This document shows positions 1 through 5,922 of a stretch of 6,683 nucleotides of DNA, in pieces. Source of the stretch: an uncultured Solirubrobacterales bacterium (GTDB taxonomy: Bacteria > Actinomycetota > Thermoleophilia > Solirubrobacterales > Solirubrobacteraceae); assembly GCA_903953065.1 (NCBI GenBank), contig CAJBIG010000144.1, forward strand, positions 1 to 6,683, in the 5' to 3' direction. How positions within the stretch are numbered: the first letter of the stretch is position 1; the number at the start of each line of letters is the position of its first letter. The translations under genes were made by a program, and so were the position numbers. The notes under the pieces are model-generated. The model was not told the DNA's origin, made no database searches, and saw only the letters and a list, made by a program, of their open reading frames with translations.

Positions 1-1
1 C

Positions 2-394
2 GGGCTGCTGCTGATCGGCCGCCGTCAACTTCGCTCAAACAACTCTTGGATGCACAACGTCCCAAAGCTGGTCTCAGGCCCCGAAGGCTGCACCGTGCTC
101 GTCAACCCTGATGACGCCGCCCGCTGCGGCGTCGCCGACGGCCAGCGCGCCGTGCTCAGCTCAAAGCGCGGCTCGATCGAGCTGACCGCCGTTCACAGCG
201 AGGCGATGATGCCCGGCGTCGTGTCGGTGCCCCACGGCTGGGGCCACGACGGCGAGGGAACAGAGATCAACGTTGCAAGCGCCCACGCCGGCGCCAACGT
301 GAACCTGCTCGGGGACACGGAGCGCGTCGACGAGATCTCCGGCACCGCGGTGCTCAACGGAATCCCTGTAGAGCTCGCCGCTGCCGGCCAGTAA
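2..394 (+). CDS. Molybdopterin oxidoreductase, C-terminal fragment (dinucleotide-binding domain)
   Basis: This is the last 130 codons of a gene that begins before the window. The reading frame is open from base 2 and ends with TAA at 392-394. The visible start LLLIGRR followed by RSNNSWMHN (residues 12-19), and later VSVPHGWGHD, match the C-terminal molybdopterin-dinucleotide-binding domain of the DMSO-reductase superfamily (formate dehydrogenase, assimilatory nitrate reductase and related enzymes). This beta-barrel domain holds the pterin cofactor. The redox substrate is set by parts outside the window, so a specific enzyme cannot be named. An internal ATG at position 50 is not the true start, because the conserved RSNNSW segment lies before it and is in frame. 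The gene converges on the lipase-like gene with only 21 bp between the stop codons. Family assignment is firm; exact function is unknown. Confidence 0.9.
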   Translation, partial: GLLLIGRRQLRSNNSWMHNVPKLVSGPEGCTVLVNPDDAARCGVADGQRAVLSSKRGSIELTAVHSEAMMPGVVSVPHGWGHDGEGTEINVASAHAGANVNLLGDTERVDEISGTAVLNGIPVELAAAGQ

Positions 395-396
395 CT

Positions 397-415
397 CAGC
401 GCCAGGAGGCTGCTG
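397..415. terminator. Possible bidirectional hairpin between convergent genes
   Basis: CAGCGCC (397-403) can pair with GGC-GCTG (408-410 and 412-415) around an AGGA loop, with one bulged T at 411. It fills almost the whole gap between two convergent stop codons, where a shared terminator would be expected. There is no T-run on either side, so it is not a canonical intrinsic terminator. The evidence is position plus a seven-pair stem only. Confidence 0.3.
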
Positions 416-2461
416 TCAGTAAGGCCAGACCGACAGGCGACAAGCCTGCTGGAGCGGGCAGACGTCGGTGAAGCGGCCGTCAAAGAAATCCGCTGCCTGT
501 TGACCACGAGAGATGTCAAAGAGGCCGTGCGGGTCTTGGCCCGCGCGCGGCGGCGTATTTGTAAGTGGTGGCACATTCGTGCCAATCGTTGCGCCTTCGA
601 ACTGGCGAATCGGACCGCTATCAAAGATCACGAGCCGCGAATCGCTGCTCTTGCCTTTGCTGCGAATTCCCCAAAACGGAACCTTGTCGAAGCTGCGGCC
701 GCTGCTGTAGACGGGCCTGCGCCCGACGGCGCCAACCGTCCGCGCGAGATTCTCTGCCGCCACTTGAGGCACTTGGTGATCCCCAACAACGGCCTCAAGA
801 AGCACTTGGTGTTTTGGCGTTCCCGGCAGAGGGTCATCGGTCGCGTGCAGCGCGTAACCGTTGCCTTCGCCTCGGTCCCAGAGGTTCTGAACCGCGGCGA
901 GGATGATCAATCTCTTTAGACGATTTGGATAGGCGGGCCTGAAGAAGCCGTCGGAGTACTCGTCAAAGTCAACGCTGCGCGGAAGCAGCAGCGAGTAGTT
1001 CATGCCGGGCACGCCAAGGACTGCGCGAGTGAAGTCGGGGGCAAGGGCAGTGATCGCAGGCCCGAGAATCCCTCCTTGGCTGTTGCCGTTGAAGGCCAGC
1101 TTCGAGCGGTCGATCAAAGTCCGGCCGGAGGCTCCCGGGATTGACCGCAGCGACGGGTGCGATGCAAGGCCTTCAGCGTGAATCATCAAGCGCCCCAGCA
1201 TCAGTCCGTTGAGAAGCCCTTGCTGAAGCCGATCGGGGAAAGAGGCGAAGAGCGACATGTCGCCGAGCAGCCTGATCGCGTTGCCGGCGTCACCGCCAGC
1301 CATTCCGATCTCATCGGTGCCGCAGAAGAGAATCCCGTGCTTGTTGCCGAAGAACTGGTTCTTCTCACCCAGCGCCTCCCGCGCCGAACCGAGCAGACCA
1401 TGGCCGTAGATCACCGGTCGAGCCGGCTTATCGACGGCGCTGCGAGGGATACCGCAGACGAACTTCGCCTTCATCGTCCCTTGCTGTTTCGGAATCCAGT
1501 TGAACTTGCCCGCCTTGCGTGGCTGGTAGCGGAAGGTTCCTCCTGGCGCGCAGTCCGGCGTGCTCAGGTAGCAGGGAACGGTCATCGTTCCTTCTATTTG
1601 GCGCAGCTGCACCGCGTTCTGCTGCTCGGTGAAATTGATCGTCCGATCGATCTGGAACTTCGGTGACCTGCCGGTGACTTTGCGATCGGCGAGGTTCTTG
1701 TCACCCAGCGCAGCGAAGCTGGCATTGCGCATCGCGAGCGCGCGCTCGGTCAAATTGGTCTCGCTGGCGACCGTAAAGTCCCAAGCAAGGTGGAGCGTCG
1801 AACGCTTGATGCCGATCCGTCCAAGGAGGTCAAAATCAGGTTTCATTCGGCGCGCACGAACCGCCAGCGCCCCGCTTGCTTTGCCGTCTCGCACCGACGC
1901 GAATGCTGCGCCGGCCGGGATCGTGGCGCCCGATGCGTTCTTCAAGTTGCGTAGCGCGACGATGTAGCGACGACCTTCCGGCAGGTTGCGCGCCGGCCGA
2001 ATCATCACGAGGTAGCTCCCGTCGGCCTCATTCTCGGGGTTTGCGTCAAGCTCGACCCAGATTGGCTGACGCTTGCCGGTCTTCGCGTCAACGAGGACGA
2101 TCGGCGCATTGGCTGCGCTGTAGCTGCCGATATCGGTGATTGGGACTGCCCCGCTGCGCTCGAGGCTAATCCCGTCGACGTAGGTCATGATCGCCGCGCC
2201 GGGGCTAAAGCCGTCGTTGTTGTTTAGGTCGGGCGTGAACGACGAAGCTCCGCCGACATTCTTCGGGAAGACAGCAGCGTTGAAGTTGAGCCTCAAGCCG
2301 GTTTCCGAACCGCGCTGAGGAGTTGTGAAGTGGTTGCTGGGGAACGGCAGCAGGCAGTCGCGCGCGTCGAACGGTTCGCAGCTTGCCTTCGCGCTGGCAA
2401 GGCTGCTGAGCGCGACGAAACTGCAGCCGGCAACAGCGAATATCGCGACTAGCTTCTTCAA
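416..2461 (-). CDS. Exported alpha/beta-hydrolase, lipase/esterase-like (681 aa)
   Basis: This is a probable secreted ester hydrolase. The N-terminus is a signal peptide: MKK, a hydrophobic core, then an ASA site (residues 22-24) for signal peptidase I. The N-terminal half (about 28-340) resembles the extra domain of bacterial virulence-factor-type lipases, with LLPFPSNHF near 37-45 and NNNDGFSPG near 80-88. The hydrolase core follows: IYGHGLLG (351-358, oxyanion-loop type), the nucleophile elbow GNSQGG (459-464, Ser461) and a likely catalytic histidine in VVGDHQVP (His562); an acidic partner such as Asp529 is a guess. Several cysteines (28, 36, 297, 304, 336, 668, 674) suggest disulfides. 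Substrate is unknown. TTG is used as start because no ATG, GTG or other TTG lies between it and the in-frame TAG at 2519-2521, and it is followed directly by the signal peptide. GC content looks lower than in the Tad-like block (34/60 at 481-540, 45/60 at 4501-4560). Confidence 0.8.
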   Translation of the reverse strand: MKKLVAIFAVAGCSFVALSSLASAKASCEPFDARDCLLPFPSNHFTTPQRGSETGLRLNFNAAVFPKNVGGASSFTPDLNNNDGFSPGAAIMTYVDGISLERSGAVPITDIGSYSAANAPIVLVDAKTGKRQPIWVELDANPENEADGSYLVMIRPARNLPEGRRYIVALRNLKNASGATIPAGAAFASVRDGKASGALAVRARRMKPDFDLLGRIGIKRSTLHLAWDFTVASETNLTERALAMRNASFAALGDKNLADRKVTGRSPKFQIDRTINFTEQQNAVQLRQIEGTMTVPCYLSTPDCAPGGTFRYQPRKAGKFNWIPKQQGTMKAKFVCGIPRSAVDKPARPVIYGHGLLGSAREALGEKNQFFGNKHGILFCGTDEIGMAGGDAGNAIRLLGDMSLFASFPDRLQQGLLNGLMLGRLMIHAEGLASHPSLRSIPGASGRTLIDRSKLAFNGNSQGGILGPAITALAPDFTRAVLGVPGMNYSLLLPRSVDFDEYSDGFFRPAYPNRLKRLIILAAVQNLWDRGEGNGYALHATDDPLPGTPKHQVLLEAVVGDHQVPQVAAENLARTVGAVGRRPVYSSGRSFDKVPFWGIRSKGKSSDSRLVIFDSGPIRQFEGATIGTNVPPLTNTPPRAGQDPHGLFDISRGQQAADFFDGRFTDVCPLQQACRLSVWPY

Positions 2462-2581
2462 GACCCCCCCCCCTTTGCGCCCGCTGCGCAGGCGCCGTTT
2501 GAACCCTCCGGCGGCAAGCTACCACGTGAAGGCAGCGCTTCGCGCTATCTCGCTCTTGCAGCCAAGTTGCGCCGAGGCAGG
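2462..2581 (-). other. Leader region of the lipase-like gene (120 bp)
   Basis: No gene was found here. In transcription order the region holds a small perfect hairpin (2534-2546, 5-bp stem, 3-nt loop, no T-run) that could be a weak end signal for the thioesterase gene, a hexamer TAGCTT (2516-2521) that fits the actinobacterial -10 pattern TAnnnT but has no recognisable -35, a purine-rich GGAGGG (2504-2509) with no ATG, GTG or TTG at a usable distance, and the G10 tract. A promoter for the lipase-like gene is plausible but not demonstrated. Confidence 0.35.
2464..2473 (-). repeat. Homopolymer of ten G at the ribosome binding site of the lipase-like gene
   Basis: Ten consecutive C on the plus strand are ten G on the coding strand, preceded by AAA (2474-2476) and followed by TC and the TTG start at 2459-2461. 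AAGGGGG (2469-2475) can pair with the anti-Shine-Dalgarno end of 16S rRNA using one G-U pair and sits 7 nt before the start, so the tract probably is the ribosome binding site. Tracts of this length are prone to slipped-strand mispairing and also to sequencing error; the sequence cannot separate these. Confidence 0.65.
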
Positions 2582-2995
2582 CTAGCCCGGGCCGAACTCG
2601 GCCATGGTCGCGCGAATCCGATCCGGGATCGGCGTCTTCTTCCAGCTCTCAATGTCAACGAAGACGTAACGAAGCTCTCCGACTACAAGCTCCTTCCCGT
2701 CGCCGGAGATAAGCGCTGATACCTCCATCGACGTGTCGCCGAGCCGCTCAACCGTGATCGCCACCTCGATCTGATCATCGAAGCGGGCCGGAGCGAGGAA
2801 CTTCAGCTTCGCCTCAGCGACGACAACGTCAACGCCGCTGCTCGACATCACTTCGGCATAGGGAGCTCCGAAGTGCTGGCGATAGAGATCGGTGATCGCG
2901 ATGTCGATGTAGGTGAGGTAGTTGGCGTTGAAGGCAACGTTCTGGGGGTCGCACTCGTTGAAGCGGACACGCAGCGTGTAACGGAAGGAAGCCAT
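2582..2995 (-). CDS. Acyl-CoA thioesterase, hotdog fold (4HBT/YbgC-like)
   Basis: This 137-aa protein is probably a cytoplasmic enzyme hydrolysing an acyl-CoA or acyl-ACP thioester. Residues 9-25 (RVRFNECDPQNVAFNAN, followed by YL) match the active-site segment of 4-hydroxybenzoyl-CoA thioesterase-type hotdog proteins, with Asp16 as the expected catalytic acid. The length and single-domain layout are typical; the chain length or aromatic nature of the substrate cannot be read. ATG at 2993-2995 is chosen because AGGAG lies 4 nt upstream at 3000-3004. An in-frame TTG at 3014-3016 would add seven residues but overlaps that site. The gene starts 24 nt after the stop of the TadG-VanY-SLT fusion, so it is probably the last gene of that transcript, though no shared function is obvious. 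YbgC-like thioesterases accompany the Tol-Pal envelope system in proteobacteria, but nothing of that system is visible here. Confidence 0.87.
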   Translation of the reverse strand: MASFRYTLRVRFNECDPQNVAFNANYLTYIDIAITDLYRQHFGAPYAEVMSSSGVDVVVAEAKLKFLAPARFDDQIEVAITVERLGDTSMEVSALISGDGKELVVGELRYVFVDIESWKKTPIPDRIRATMAEFGPG

Positions 2996-2999
2996 CGTG

Positions 3000-3004
3000 C
3001 TCCT
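3000..3004 (-). promoter_or_regulatory. Ribosome binding site AGGAG of the thioesterase gene
   Basis: AGGAG on the coding strand lies 4 nt before ATG 2993-2995 and decides the start in favour of MASFRYT over the upstream TTG. It is the clearest canonical Shine-Dalgarno placement in the window. Confidence 0.7.
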
Positions 3005-3019
3005 AGTCTGCCGCAAAGC

Positions 3020-4285
3020 TCAGCGGATCAGCCGCACCGGCGGCTCGCCACTGCCGGCCGTCACACCAGCGCCGCGCGCGAGAGCGACGATTCGTGCGAC
3101 ATAGGCCTGCGTCTCGGCGATCGGCGGCACGCACCAACAGGCGGCGACGCGGCCGGGGCCGGCGTTGTAGGCGGCAAGCGCCAGCGGCACCGAGGCAAAT
3201 CGGCGCAGCAGGTCGTGCATCAAGTGAGCCTGAGCGTTGATCGCGGCCGGAGCGTCGAACGGGTCGCTGAGGCCGTAGCTGCGAGCCGTTCCCGGCATGA
3301 ACTGGGCTATTCCCTGAGCACCAGCGCTGGAGACCGAGCGCGGGTTGAAATCCGACTCCTGCTGGAGCTGGGCTGCCAGCAGCGCCGCGCCGACCGACCA
3401 ACGCGAAGCGGCGCGCCGCAGCGGCTCACGATAGGCGGCGGGAACGAAGCTTGGAACGGCGCTGGCGCTGCCGATTCCAGGAGGCGCAAAGCCGACCGAT
3501 GCGCTGCCCGGGTTGGCGACGAGGCCAAAATGCCAAGGCTCCCAGGAGTACCGCTTGAGGAAGCCAAAGCGTTTCGAGTTTGCCGCCAGCCAGCCATAGG
3601 CCGACGGCGGGCCCAGATCGAGCTCGGTTCCGAGCCGATGGAGCGACTGCCCCGGCGGAGCGACCCACTTTGGATCGGGGTGAGCGGCGAAGAGCCGCGC
3701 CTGTTCGGCATTGGAGCGGTAGCCGCTGGTGACAATCAAAGAATGGCCGCCGCGACGCGCCGCGGCGGCCATCCGGTCGAAGGCCAGCGCTGTATCGGGA
3801 CGCATCGGTTTGCCTTGGCGGTATGCGTACGGCCCCGGGTACTCGCCATCGCCGATCGGAACGGCGAATGCCGCCAGCTGCGCCTCAGCGCTTACCGGGC
3901 CGGAAACGAGTCCACCGCCCGGAACGCGGATCGCGTCGCTGACGGTCACCGTCACGCGGTCTGGCAGTGGACCGCTTGCGAAGCGAATCGCTACGCGGCG
4001 GGCGCCGTTGCGCGCCGCCGTTCGTTGCGCGACCGAGCGGGCAAGCTGAAGGTAAGCGGCGGCGCCAAGGTGGCGGCTTGAAGTGGGCGGCTCAAGCGCC
4101 CGCGGGAAAGCGTCAACGAGAGCCCGTGCGCCGGCAAGAGCGGCCAAATCAGCGGCGCGCTGATGGTCGGCATGGGCGCCCAGCCCGCGCGCCAGCATCC
4201 CCAAACCACCGGCACCTGCGAGCAGAGCCGCGAGCGCGCCGACAACGAGGATCAGCGCCTGGCCATCCTCGTCGGCCGCTCTCAC
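3020..4285 (-). CDS. TadG-like membrane anchor fused to VanY D,D-carboxypeptidase and SLT lytic transglycosylase
   Basis: This 421-aa protein has three parts. Residues 1-140 look like an actinobacterial TadE/TadG-type pseudopilin: a short acidic start (DEDGQA), one membrane helix (about 11-35), then the HQRAADLAALAGARAL segment typical of TadG-like proteins. It lacks the Glu at +5 after Gly8, so pilin-type processing is doubtful. Residues about 150-256 are a VanY/M15B peptidase with SGYRS (187-191), zinc ligands His216, Asp223 and His252, and catalytic Glu249 in EPWH. Residues about 280-400 are a lytic transglycosylase with catalytic Glu310 (QQESDFNP), GAQGIAQFMPGTA (322-334), AYNAGPG (372-378) and ETQAYV (391-396). 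All key residues of both enzymes are present. The protein should sit in the membrane with both enzymes facing the wall, cutting stem peptides and glycan strands. GTG 4283-4285 overlaps the upstream stop by 4 bp (GTGA); no strong ribosome site is visible, so coupling is likely. Confidence 0.88.
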   Translation of the reverse strand: MRAADEDGQALILVVGALAALLAGAGGLGMLARGLGAHADHQRAADLAALAGARALVDAFPRALEPPTSSRHLGAAAYLQLARSVAQRTAARNGARRVAIRFASGPLPDRVTVTVSDAIRVPGGGLVSGPVSAEAQLAAFAVPIGDGEYPGPYAYRQGKPMRPDTALAFDRMAAAARRGGHSLIVTSGYRSNAEQARLFAAHPDPKWVAPPGQSLHRLGTELDLGPPSAYGWLAANSKRFGFLKRYSWEPWHFGLVANPGSASVGFAPPGIGSASAVPSFVPAAYREPLRRAASRWSVGAALLAAQLQQESDFNPRSVSSAGAQGIAQFMPGTARSYGLSDPFDAPAAINAQAHLMHDLLRRFASVPLALAAYNAGPGRVAACWCVPPIAETQAYVARIVALARGAGVTAGSGEPPVRLIR

Positions 4286-5130
4286 GCCGGTGGCCCGGCG
4301 TTGGCGCGTGCCTCGACGCTGAGCAGTCTCGCCAGCCCCGGGACCAGGCTCGGCGGATTGATCACCACTCGCAGTTCGCGGCCGCGCCGCGTAACGCGGA
4401 GCTGGCTGCGTGACCAGCCCGGCAGCGCGCGCCTCGCAGCGGCCTGCGGGTCGCGGCTCTGAAGCAGCGCTGCCGCACCGGCGCCGGCCGCGTCACCAGC
4501 GAGCTCGCGGCAGAGCCCCGCAGCAAGCAGCTGCGCGGCGGCCAGCGTCACCGCCAGCAAGATCGGCGCGGCCGCTAGCAGTTCAACCGAGGCCTGCCCG
4601 TCGCTACGCGCCAGCCGACCCCAGTTGAGGCCCGCTGCAGCGAAGCGCGCAGCCGCTGACGGCGGCGGATCGAGCAGCTCCGCTTCGACGCCGAGCGCCG
4701 CGATCTGCGCAATTGCGAGGCGCTCGAGCTCAGCATCACCGGAGCGGGCGACAACAACGCGACGGGCGGCGGAGATCAGCCCGTCAAGCTGCTCATCTCG
4801 CGGGCGCAGCGCGACGATGACGACCGGCAGCTGCGCGGTGGCGATCAGACGCTCGGCGGTGGCGACTGCGCCCTCGCCGGAGCATTCGGTTGTGACAAGC
4901 CGCCCTCGCGCCCCGGCAACCACTCCCTGGTCGGTGAGCCGATCGCGAAAGCGAGCCGCCGCGGCCGAGGCAGGGGCGGCCCAGCGGCGCCGCGGTGCTC
5001 CGTCTGCGAGCAGTGTGATCACGAGCGCCGCGCGCTCGGCGCACTGAGCGGCGAGCGCTACCGCCAGCGCTGGCGCGAGCAGCTCGAGCTCGCCGCGCTC
5101 TCCGAGCACAACCAGATCGGCCGCGATCAC
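4282..5130 (-). CDS. Two-part protein: Rossmann-like N-terminal domain plus TadE-like pseudopilin
   Basis: This 282-aa protein ends in a TadE-like pseudopilin: Gly178 followed by QASVE (Glu183 at +5, the type IVb prepilin-peptidase pattern), a membrane helix at about 184-206, and a polar tail with DPQAAARRALP (227-237). Before it lie about 170 residues unusual for TadE, with alternating hydrophobic strands (ADLVVLG, AALVITLLADG, LPVVIVALRP, ARRVVVARSG) like an alpha/beta nucleotide-binding fold. The start, VLGERGELELLAPALAVALA, has the spacing of a MinD/ParA-type P-loop and helix but lacks the GKT/S residues. It may be a degenerate CpaE/TadZ/Ssd-like domain; that link is inferred. If pilin peptidase cuts after Gly178, the N-terminal domain would be released in the cytoplasm. 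GTG 5128-5130 overlaps the upstream stop by 4 bp and the 3' end overlaps the next start likewise. The TadE part is well supported; the N-terminal assignment is tentative. Confidence 0.75.
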   Translation of the reverse strand: MIAADLVVLGERGELELLAPALAVALAAQCAERAALVITLLADGAPRRRWAAPASAAAARFRDRLTDQGVVAGARGRLVTTECSGEGAVATAERLIATAQLPVVIVALRPRDEQLDGLISAARRVVVARSGDAELERLAIAQIAALGVEAELLDPPPSAAARFAAAGLNWGRLARSDGQASVELLAAAPILLAVTLAAAQLLAAGLCRELAGDAAGAGAAALLQSRDPQAAARRALPGWSRSQLRVTRRGRELRVVINPPSLVPGLARLLSVEARANAGPPA

Positions 5131-5474
5131 CGCACGCCACCTGCAGGGGCGCCAATGCGCGCCGTCGCGCTGCCCAGCCGCAGCCCGCCGACGACGGCCG
5201 GGACGGCCAGTCGAAGCGTCATCTCACCGCCGCTGCGGCGCGTCAGTACGAGCCGCTGACGCGCTCCGCGAGGCAAGGAGCGTCGCGCCGCGAGGAGAGG
5301 GTCGACGCCGACTACCTGGGCGCGCGCAGCCGCCCGCGCGGCGATGCCGGCAAGCCACCACGAGTGTCCGACGATCACCGCCTGCCATGCACCGATCACG
5401 AGCGCCGCAATCAGCGGCAGCAGCGCGACCAGTTCAACGGTGGTTTGTCCACTGTCTTCGCGCAGGTCAGCCAT
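5127..5474 (-). CDS. TadE-like type IVb pseudopilin
   Basis: This small single-pass membrane protein (115 aa from the ATG) has a short charged start (MADLRED), then SGQTTVEL, where Glu lies five residues after Gly as in TadE and Flp prepilins, a hydrophobic helix of about 25 residues, and a polar extracellular part containing DPLLAARRSLP. Proteins of this kind are minor pseudopilins in Tad/Flp pilus assembly. ATG 5472-5474 is preferred over GTG 5493-5495, which would add seven residues, because MADLRED gives the usual short TadE N-terminus. However, the GGAG before the ATG is only 1 nt away, so the start is uncertain; an in-frame TGA at 5499-5501 bounds it. The gene overlaps the next by GTGA, and that gene carries a second TadE domain in the same residue register. 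Confidence 0.82.
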   Translation of the reverse strand: MADLREDSGQTTVELVALLPLIAALVIGAWQAVIVGHSWWLAGIAARAAARAQVVGVDPLLAARRSLPRGARQRLVLTRRSGGEMTLRLAVPAVVGGLRLGSATARIGAPAGGVR

Positions 5475-5523
5475 GCTCCGATCGTCGCTGTGCACCGGTC
5501 ACGCCGCTAGCACCGCTCCGTTA

Positions 5524-5542
5524 CGGCGCCGCAACGGCGCTG
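5524..5542 (-). terminator. GC-rich hairpin between membrane-protein gene and tadE-like gene
   Basis: A perfect six-pair stem (5526-5531 with 5535-5540) with a CAA loop extends to eight pairs with one G-T pair (5524-5542). It begins 7 nt after the stop of the membrane-protein gene. No T-run follows on the minus strand, so it may be a weak terminator, an RNA-stabilising stem that limits downstream expression, or chance in GC-rich DNA. Confidence 0.3.
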
Positions 5543-5549
5543 CCCTGCC

Positions 5550-5903
5550 TTAAGCGATCGCGCGGTAGCGCTGCCAGACGATGTACAGCGCCGCGCCGCA
5601 GCCACCGAGCAGCAACAAAGCAGTCAGCAGCCCGCCAGATCCTGCCAGTAGCCGCGACCAAGCAGCGAAGGTCAGCACGAGCGCGCCGACGGCCCCCAAG
5701 CCGAGCGCGCGAAAGCCGCCTGGCAGCCGTTCGAAGTCAGAACCGAAGCGGCGATAGGCAAGCGAAAAGCCGAGCGCGAAGACGAGGATGAACGCCAGCG
5801 AGAGGGCTCTGGCCGCAACGGCTCCGACTTCAGACCCCGCAGGCAGGAACGCCAGCGCCGCAGCGGCCAGCAGGATAATCCCAACGTTGGCTGCGTTGCG
5901 CAT
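5550..5903 (-). CDS. Small four-helix membrane protein, unknown function
   Basis: This 117-aa protein is mostly hydrophobic, with likely membrane helices at about 7-22, 30-50, 66-82 and 90-110. The loop between helices 2 and 3 is charged (YRRFGSDFERLPGG), and the protein ends with a short basic tail (QRYRAIA). I do not recognise the family, and no catalytic or binding motif is visible. ATG 5901-5903 is chosen because the hydrophobic protein begins right after it; there is no Shine-Dalgarno sequence, but TAGAAT lies 6 nt upstream, which fits a leaderless transcript. The gene is separated by 75 nt, with a hairpin, from the tadE-like gene on the same strand. It may be an accessory membrane subunit of that cluster, but only gene order supports this. 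Confidence 0.72.
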   Translation of the reverse strand: MRNAANVGIILLAAAALAFLPAGSEVGAVAARALSLAFILVFALGFSLAYRRFGSDFERLPGGFRALGLGAVGALVLTFAAWSRLLAGSGGLLTALLLLGGCGAALYIVWQRYRAIA

Positions 5904-5909
5904 TACTGG

Positions 5910-5915
5910 ATTCTA
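5910..5915 (-). promoter_or_regulatory. Candidate -10 box of a leaderless promoter
   Basis: TAGAAT on the coding strand matches the actinobacterial -10 pattern TAnnnT and lies exactly 6 nt before the ATG at 5901-5903. A transcript starting 6-7 nt after this box would begin at or near the A of the start codon, giving a leaderless mRNA. The lack of any Shine-Dalgarno sequence before this ATG agrees. No -35 box is recognisable about 17 bp upstream; a TTGACG at 5921-5926 is only 5 bp away and too close to serve. It would drive the membrane-protein gene and possibly the Tad-like block. Confidence 0.45.
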
Positions 5916-5922
5916 GGCGGCG

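Noticed and set aside
1157..1666. 169-codon plus-strand frame inside the lipase-like gene
   Set aside because: Antisense to the nucleophile and oxyanion regions of the hydrolase, with no domain signature of its own.
2422..2461. Lipoprotein signal (VAGC, residues 10-13) in the lipase-like protein
   Set aside because: It fits the lipobox pattern but would leave only a 12-residue signal; the ASA site at residues 22-24 gives a normal signal-peptidase I signal. It would deserve another look if the N-terminus is longer than called.
3014..3016. TTG start giving a 144-residue thioesterase
   Set aside because: The extra residues MRQTRST span the AGGAG that serves the ATG at 2993-2995, and no ribosome site precedes the TTG.
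2873..4081. 402-codon open frame on the plus strand
   Set aside because: It lies antisense across the fusion gene and thioesterase, whose motifs are clear. Its product is Arg/Ala-rich with no recognisable domain, as expected for a GC-rich shadow frame.
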